From Cephalothrix spiralis (Eukaryota > Nemertea > Palaeonemertea > Archinemertea > Cephalotrichidae), in the NCBI GenBank assembly GCA_032353305.1, contig JAUCNG010381370.1, positions 1 to 11,113 on the forward strand: 11,113 nt of DNA, read 5' to 3'. Below, in pieces: positions 1-5,320 of the stretch. The translations under genes were made by a program, and so were the position numbers. How positions within the stretch are numbered: the stretch's first letter is position 1; each line of letters begins with the position of its first letter. The notes beneath the pieces are model-generated. The model had not been told where the DNA came from. It saw nothing but the letters and a program-made list of their open reading frames with translations, and did not search any database.

Positions 1-961
1 TTTTGAACAGAGAAAATGGGGAAAATAATGCAGCTATTCCGAGAGGCCAACCCCCCCCCCCCCCCTCAAAAACCGTACATACACTACCTAGTGATTTTAT
101 TCAGTTAGAAATGGTTTTACAGAATTCCAAAATGTATTGAATTTCGGATTTTATGATCAGTCGTTGTTTGAGTTCATTTCAGTGCTTGGATTTATATTAT
201 TAAGGCTTGATTATATTAAACAGCAGTAAACAAACTAATTTTCTTTTATTTTTCCCGAAACCTGGGTATTAGGGTAGGCCTATTAAGAGGTATAATCTGT
301 AAATATATTCTAAATGATGTTGTAAATTAATTAAACCAAAATTTTATGCGATCTCAAACTTAAATTCAATATGAATTTCATTTTAATAACCGGATGATAA
401 AGATATAATGCAAAGATTGTTATTGCCGACCTCTATTACCTAGTCAACAATAGACCACTAAGGGCCAGTAAGGAGGCCCGCTTAGTGGCAGTAGCCTCTT
501 CCCGCCTATATATTTTTGAAAAATAAAAAGCTCGATCTGTCTATTTGAATAACAAAAATTGATTAACTTAAACAAATCACCATTTCCAAATACTTGAGAT
601 CGATTACGACGGGGAAATTGTGCTTTGTTCATCAATTTTTTCGTTCGGACACCATATGCCAAAATCGACCGATTACTTTAGACTGAATTTATCAATGAAA
701 AACCATCGATTAATCCATATTCAAAAAGTGCAAATAGCAATCACTGCCTAAATAACACGTAGACTTTAAAATAGAAAGTTAAAGAAAACTACGAATCAGC
801 GTTTTCTAATCGTATCAAATAAAGATCTTTAAATTTTATATTTCAAAGGAAATTTGACGTTTGAGTCGGGACTTCCGGTTAAAGATAAATTTTCTGAGGC
901 GGAATTAAGGTTGAGAAAAACGTGAAGGGCAAATCACTTAGAATTTATCACTGACGCCAAG

Positions 962-981
962 TAATGACAAATTTGTCATTA
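962..981. repeat. 20-bp perfect palindrome
   Basis: TAATGACAAATTTGTCATTA is exactly self-complementary. It shares the GACAAATTTGTC core style with the palindrome in the MITE-like element at 3585-3609, but it has no larger inverted arms around it. Confidence 0.85.
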
Positions 982-1543
982 ATTTACTTTACATTATTTA
1001 TTTTTATTACTTTTTACTATTTTCTATTATTTTCTTGACGCCTTATACTAAAAATTGTCCTTGGATGGAGGGCAAATATCATCTTGTCCTCAAGGGTAGT
1101 TTCGATTCATCCTAATATCTACGCACCCTTGATTCACTTAGGTTCGTTTCTTGCTGCTGATCAATGAGCCGTAATTAATTCTATTTATAAATGGTTTTCC
1201 TTGCTGATGATTAGAACATCAACCCTTGCATTAGCAGTCCAACTTCAATTATGTTATTATTCATGTTCTAACATTTCGTGGTTGATTGTATTGCTATTTT
1301 TATCGATTGAACTTGTTAGATTACGCTTTTAATTTTAATCCGATCTCATAAAAAGGTCTGCGTATGAAAATGAGAAAATATATTAAATTTACAAGTCGAA
1401 GTGTTTTCGATAACTATAATCAGTTTCGAATTACATGTAAGAATATTTTTTGAATTTCCAAATTCTAAATTTACAGTTAGTACACAAATTTGGGAACAAA
1501 TTTTTTGATGCCATTTTTGATGACATTTGCTAAATCACGTGAC

Positions 1544-1660
1544 TTAACGCTCCACAACGAGGCCATTTTTCACACAATGCAATGCAAAATGGCATCAAAA
1601 AACTTTTGATGCCATTTTGCATTGCATTGTGGAGGAAATAGCCTCGTTTTGGAGCGTAAA
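1544..1660. repeat. Near-perfect 57-bp-arm inverted repeat (foldback/MITE or hairpin RNA)
   Basis: Arms 1544-1600 and 1604-1660 are equal in length and separated by 3 nt. By eye 50 of 57 positions pair, and the inner 28 bp, covering ACAATGCAATGCAAAATGGC and ATCAAAA, are perfect. A related direct piece, TTTTGATGCCATTTTTGATG, precedes it at 1503-1522. The outer ends read ACGCTCC and GGAGCGT next to TA dinucleotides, which would suit a tiny Tc1/mariner-like MITE. If transcribed on either strand the RNA would fold into one long hairpin. It lies inside a CDK5 intron. Confidence 0.8.
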
Positions 1661-1753
1661 TACGAATTCAAAAATGTACTTGTGGATTTTGATTTATTAC
1701 AAGGACAAGGTACGTCCTAGTTTTCAGTCGCGTAACACAGTTAAAAAGGATAC

Positions 1754-1823
1754 TTAAAAATTCTTTTAAGTTGATCTTCTACATCGTTACCCGGGAAGAG
1801 CGGTCGACCAGCATTTGCCAACT
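1754..1823 (-). CDS. CDK5: CDK5 internal exon (helix F-G region)
   Basis: This 70-nt minus-strand exon completes the split codon as Glu (G|AG), then encodes [13 protein letters not shown] and VEDQLKRIF, ending with two bases of the next codon (phase 2). It matches human CDK5 residues 194-216 plus part of 217. One conservative change is visible: Glu where the vertebrate protein has Asp209. The following codon begins AA, so it is probably Lys (or Asn) instead of Arg217. The acceptor ends TATTTCAG and the donor reads GTATCC, a weaker but valid GT donor. The next expected segment (LLGTPTE...) is not found in the remaining 1.75 kb, so the next intron runs past the window edge. Confidence 0.94.
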
Positions 1824-2423
1824 CTGAAATATAAACATGATCATTATTAAACACCGTAGGCCTACATTCAATCAAAATTGAGTTAATTAAAACATGGAAC
1901 GACAATCAGATTCTTAAAACGCAGGCAACATGTGAACGGAGATTCGCTTTAACCAAATTTAGCCTGAGCCCCTGGGATGGGTGGGGACATACTCCTACGC
2001 AGTGCTCCTTAATTTTGAGATTCGCCTTCAAAATTTATTGGAGAGTAGAGATAAATCGAAACTGCCCTTGGGGACAAGATGGGGTGGGGAGTCAAAAGTT
2101 AAAGCATTTACAAAATGTTCAACTCGTACAATATCCGAGCTGGACCATTCAATTAAAACACAAATAAACAATAAATAATTAACGCTGTGCAGTGATATCG
2201 ACCTTTTAGAACGTGTTTTTCGTGGAATAACGGTTTTATCACACGGAAACCAGTAACAAATTTCTACAACGATCCAATAATCCCAGGAATTAAAAAACTA
2301 AAAAATCACCTACTTGGTTTTTAAATCCCTTGAAAATGGGTGAAAAGAGGATTGGACCGCTGCATTAAACCGTTATTTCACTTGTTTCCGTGGGATAAAA
2401 CCGTTATTCTACTTGTATCTTAC
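1824..2423 (-). other. CDK5: 600-bp CDK5 intron
   Basis: This phase-1 intron has donor GTAAGA and acceptor TATTTCAG. It contains the 10-bp palindrome GTAGGCCTAC at 1856-1865, a motif I recall as abundant in some marine animal genomes, and a G-rich patch at 1971-2090. Frames open on the plus strand have no recognisable content. I see no RNA gene or mobile element. Confidence 0.9.
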
Positions 2424-2520
2424 CTGCAAAAATACAACCAGCTGACCACATATCAATGGATGTGGAATATAACTTTGCGCCGAAGAGAACGTCTGGGGGC
2501 CGGTACCAAAGCGTTACAAC
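2424..2520 (-). CDS. CDK5: CDK5 internal exon (P+1 loop to helix F)
   Basis: This 97-nt minus-strand exon starts in phase 0 with [10 protein letters not shown] and continues through [11 protein letters not shown] to SAGCIFA, leaving one extra base (phase 1). It corresponds to human CDK5 residues 162-193 plus the first base of codon 194. It carries the WYRPPD segment, which occupies the APE position in CDKs and forms the substrate P+1 pocket, and the D-x-W-S-x-G helix F motif. The acceptor is a pyrimidine-rich tract ending TTTTTCAG, and the donor is GTAAGA. I see no substitution relative to vertebrate CDK5 from memory, so this is a strongly constrained ortholog. The exon is about 8 kb from the preceding CDK5 exon, with another kinase gene lying between. 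Confidence 0.96.
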
Positions 2521-3449
2521 CTGAAAAAGTGAAATGATAGGAGTAAGATTTTAAAATAAAATGCAAATCCAGTGACGGCGGAACAGGGAGCCATGCCCCT
2601 CAGGGCCACATCACAGACAGGGGCAACCAAGATTAGTTTTCAGTTTTGAAGTGCGGAAACATTCAAATTAACTCTTAAATATCATGATTTTGATAAGGCA
2701 TGCCGCAGCTACTAAAGCTTTACACTTTTCGATTCAATAACAAGGGGACTGTCAAGTTTTAAGATCTGTTAAATATTTACTAAGGCATGCATTTATTCTT
2801 TTGGGTCGTTTTAATTGAGATAAGAATGTATCTAATGATGTGGCCCCTATGCCGCAATAATCTAGTGAGCAGAAGGTCAACTATTACATTGGTGTACAAA
2901 TGTCTGATCCCGCCCTACAATACCCGTAATCTATCGAAAGACAACACTTTCCGCGGCGGGGGTGTTGGAGGGCGATACGGACCTTCGTGTACTAAGGTCT
3001 AGTCTCAATCAAGCTCATTTCATGATTGCCGAGCAGAGCGAGGAATTGCTTTTTATATCAATTTAAGTTTGGAAATTTCGACTTTATTCCCTGAATCATA
3101 GTCGGGATGGGTTGATCTCCTTATATAAACACACAAGCACTGTAGCAGACATTTATGCTTATTCAGATGTCCAATAAAGACCTCAATCATGATGTATCGA
3201 AAACTAGTAAAAATCAGCTGATAAAATCAGATATTTAATAATAGAATTGCACATGTGCGATTTACAAGTGACTTATATAATAGAAATCGTCATTTTAACT
3301 TAGTTTCAATAAACTATTTTCCATTCGTTTAAATCGATTTCATTCAGTATTTGATACAGAGTCTAGACAGATGCAATTCAATTTCACCAAGTCAATAAGT
3401 TTCTAATGAGTTTCAATGAGTTTTTAAAGAAAACTCAATGAGTGTTTAT
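2521..3449. other. Intronic stretch with a possible degenerate repeat end
   Basis: Next to the acceptor of the second CDK5 exon, the segment at about 2571-2630 (CAGTGACGGCGGAACAGGG, then GGCCACATCA) is GC-rich. It resembles the terminal sequence of CAGNGGCGG-type DNA transposons, but no matching opposite end was found. A GC-rich island at 2940-3000 is not explained. The remainder is AT-rich and shows nothing recognisable. Confidence 0.4.
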
Positions 3450-3584
3450 CAGGGTCACCAGTTTTCACCTTTTCAAAATTCCCTGACTTTTCCCTGTTCA
3501 TTTCAAAAAAATTCCCTGACCACGTGACAAATAATTTGCAATGAAAATGTCAGTAGCGGCATATATTTTGTTTTAAAAATGTAT

Positions 3585-3609
3585 TTCACGACAAATAATT
3601 TGTCGTGAA
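3585..3609. repeat. Perfect palindrome with ACAAATAATTTGT core
   Basis: Twelve-base arms TTCACGACAAAT and ATTTGTCGTGAA are separated by a single A. A diverged version, CACGTGACAAATAATTTGCA, lies at 3521-3540, so the motif is repeated within the outer MITE-like element. Confidence 0.85.
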
Positions 3610-3720
3610 CTAATCCTCAATTATAATTTTCCCTGACTTTCACCAAAATTTGAAAATTCCCTGACTTTTTTACCCAAATATTTTTCCCTGACTTTTCGCT
3701 GATTTCCAGGTCACTGGCCA

Positions 3721-4073
3721 CACTGAAAAAAAATCTGTAGAAGTTGATAAATTATCTACAGAATAATTCTGTATTTCCCGGAATTTTGCACAGAATATTT
3801 GAGAATATTCTGTAGAAATTTGAAGAGAAAAATAAAAAAATATCTACAGAATTTATCTGTAGATATTTTTTATATTCGCGCGTGACGTCACAAATTTTAT
3901 AGGCTGCAGAGTTCGCAATTTTTTTTGCAACATCGGTCGTTTTTCAATATCTTAAACAAAATCTAAATCTAAATATCTATCATTCTCAAATATTCTGTGC
4001 GAAATTCCGGGAAATGCAGAATTATTCAGTAGATCTATATTTTATCAACTTCTACAGATTTTTTTCTTCAGTG
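3721..4073. mobile_element. Palindromic MITE-like element (CACTGAA termini) inserted in another element
   Basis: The termini CACTGAA (3721) and TTCAGTG (ending 4073) open inverted arms of about 86 bp (3721-3806) and 92 bp (3982-4073). The arms share AATCTGTAGAAGTTGATAAA, TTTCCCGGAATTT and CACAGAATATTTGAGAAT. CA dinucleotides flank both sides (3719-3720 and 4074-4075), consistent with a 2-bp target duplication. Removing the element plus one CA restores a clean terminus of the outer element. The interior holds a perfect 16-bp-stem hairpin (3835-3871) and the palindrome GTGACGTCAC at 3882-3891. It has no open frame of note. The family is not identified. Confidence 0.72.
3835..3871. repeat. Perfect 16-bp-stem hairpin inside the inner MITE
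   Basis: AAAAAATATCTACAGA (3835-3850) is followed by a 5-nt loop ATTTA and its exact reverse complement at 3856-3871. The TCTACAGA/TCTGTAGA core also occurs in the element's terminal arms, so the hairpin probably derives from internal duplication of terminal sequence. Confidence 0.85.
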
Positions 4074-4766
4074 CACCCTGTTTATGACTTTAATAACACA
4101 TTTCTTTCTTCCAAATCATTTTTTCATGCTAAAACGCAAATATCAGATTCACAGTTTATGATTCCTTTAAAGTACGACAAAACTGAAACCATAATATATT
4201 TGTGACGTTTCCAGAGTTTATGTTCATCAGAATGAAGGATATATATATTACATTGGGAAAGACAAATATACAGTCGAAAAAATTGTGAGAATCGCTTGAT
4301 GATCCTAGATTGTTTTGTTCTGTGTCTGAGGTTTTTGCTGTTATTTAGCAACTTGTAGCCTACATCAAATTTTTCTAACATTTATTTTAAGATTGGTGAA
4401 TTACGGCGTTGATGATAATTTATTATCGTTTTTGAAAACCGAATGTAAATTTAAGATTTGGAAAAAGTCGACCGATGTCGGGAATACCATAGAACTCGCG
4501 TAACCATTCTTTCCATAAATTCTTGGTAATGGCTGCTCTTGGAACCAAGCTTTGGAAACAAAGTTTGATTAACTTTACGTATTTCACGCCAAAGACACGG
4601 TCTGAACCACGTGCAGCACTCTTCAAAAAAGCAATAAAATCAGACAAAGAATACCTTCCTTAACTCAGTATCACAATCACTCTAAGTTTGGGTGTACACA
4701 CGTAAAATTATTTTAAATAGTTGATGAAATTGTATAAGAAATTAATTCATTCATTCAATTGCATAT

Positions 4767-4772
4767 TTTATT
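4767..4772 (-). terminator. Candidate canonical AATAAA poly(A) signal downstream of the ankyrin kinase gene
   Basis: This is the first canonical AATAAA on the minus strand after the kinase stop codon. Its use would imply a 3' UTR of about 550 nt made of very AT-rich sequence. Confidence 0.3.
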
Positions 4773-5232
4773 GTAATTTAAAAGAACAGTTTATAACATA
4801 TCAATATTTACAAAAGGATAAGCACAAGTTATATAACTTAGCTCGCTTCTCCTTGTCTATATATACAAAATAAAAATTGATAAATGTTTGGTGAAAGTGT
4901 AAATGTCTAAATGACATGACTGTGTGTAAATATATACATATGGTGCTATAATAGTGCAGGGTGCATTTGAGATTATATATAACGAGGAGTACCGTTAATG
5001 TTATAATTATATCTAAAATTTAGATTTATAGTTAATGGAATCGGTCAGTTTCTAATTAATCAAAAGGAGTAAAAAGTATTAATACGGGGGTCAAGTATTA
5101 AAAAATTACAGAGGTTAAAACATAATTATAATGGAATGGGAATTCTTTTATATAATGTATAATATAAATGTAACTATATTTCGTAATTTATACAAATTAC
5201 ACTAAAAAATCGCAAATAAACAAAAAATACAT

Positions 5233-5238
5233 TTTAAT
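5233..5238 (-). terminator. Candidate poly(A) signal (ATTAAA) of the ankyrin kinase gene
   Basis: The minus strand reads ATTAAA about 85 nt past the TGA stop. Another ATTAAA is at 5281-5286, and the first canonical AATAAA is at 4767-4772, about 550 nt past the stop. Which one is used cannot be told from sequence. Any of them would lie in an intron of the CDK5 primary transcript. Confidence 0.3.
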
Positions 5239-5320
5239 ACAGGATCAGTCACAGCATAATGACTTGAATAAGCTTCTTAGTTTAATTCTAATAATTAACA
5301 CATTTCTTTAGTGGATATAA

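Larger units (their letters stand above)
1..1753 (-). other. CDK5: 5' part of the next CDK5 intron; mostly featureless
   Basis: The stretch follows donor GTATCC of the third exon and shows no further CDK5 coding sequence. It holds a run of 15 C at 51-65, a small hairpin at 455-488 (CCACTAAG paired with CTTAGTGG around a GGCC core), a 20-bp perfect palindrome at 962-981 and the long hairpin at 1544-1660. The rest is AT-rich unique-looking sequence. The minus-strand frame at 444-662 has no gene-like content. Confidence 0.7.
3450..4080. mobile_element. MITE-like element with CAGGGT termini, interrupted by a second element
   Basis: The left terminus CAGGGTCACCAG starts at 3450. On the right, 3711-3720 plus 4076-4080, joined after removing the insert at 3721-4075, gives the reverse complement of CAGGGTGGCCAGTGACC. 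The outer flanks are TTTAT (3445-3449) and TTTAT (4081-4085), a plausible 5-bp target duplication. The interior carries several copies of TTCCCTGACTTTT and a perfect palindrome at 3585-3609. The CAGGG(T) ends suggest a hAT-like non-autonomous element, although 5 bp is shorter than the usual 8-bp hAT duplication. There is no coding capacity. Confidence 0.65.
4086..5320. other. Non-coding stretch 3' of the ankyrin kinase gene
   Basis: The interval from the nested MITE-like elements to the kinase stop codon is AT-rich, especially 4700-5320, and probably includes the kinase 3' UTR. The minus-strand frame at 4423-4659 opens with TTG rather than ATG and has no recognised domain. The frames at 4014-4205 and 4124-4381 overlap each other in opposite directions and look like chance. 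I see no RNA gene here. Confidence 0.5.

Noticed and set aside
51-65. Run of 15 C as a biological feature
   Set aside because: It is a simple homopolymer. Its length is unreliable in sequencing and it has no associated structure.
2340-2537. Plus-strand open frame of 65 codons
   Set aside because: It is antisense to the CDK5 exon at 2424-2520, and the coding signal is clearly on the minus strand.
2571-2630. DNA transposon terminus (CAGTGACGGCGG...)
   Set aside because: Only one end-like sequence is visible, with no partner inverted end or target duplication. It is noted in the stretch description rather than called.
4423-4659. Minus-strand open frame of about 75 codons (contains KNLWKEWLREFYG) that could be an exon
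   Set aside because: It opens with TTG, not ATG. I recognise no domain and see no convincing donor or paired exon. A protein search of the frame would settle it; a solid hit to a known family would overturn this.
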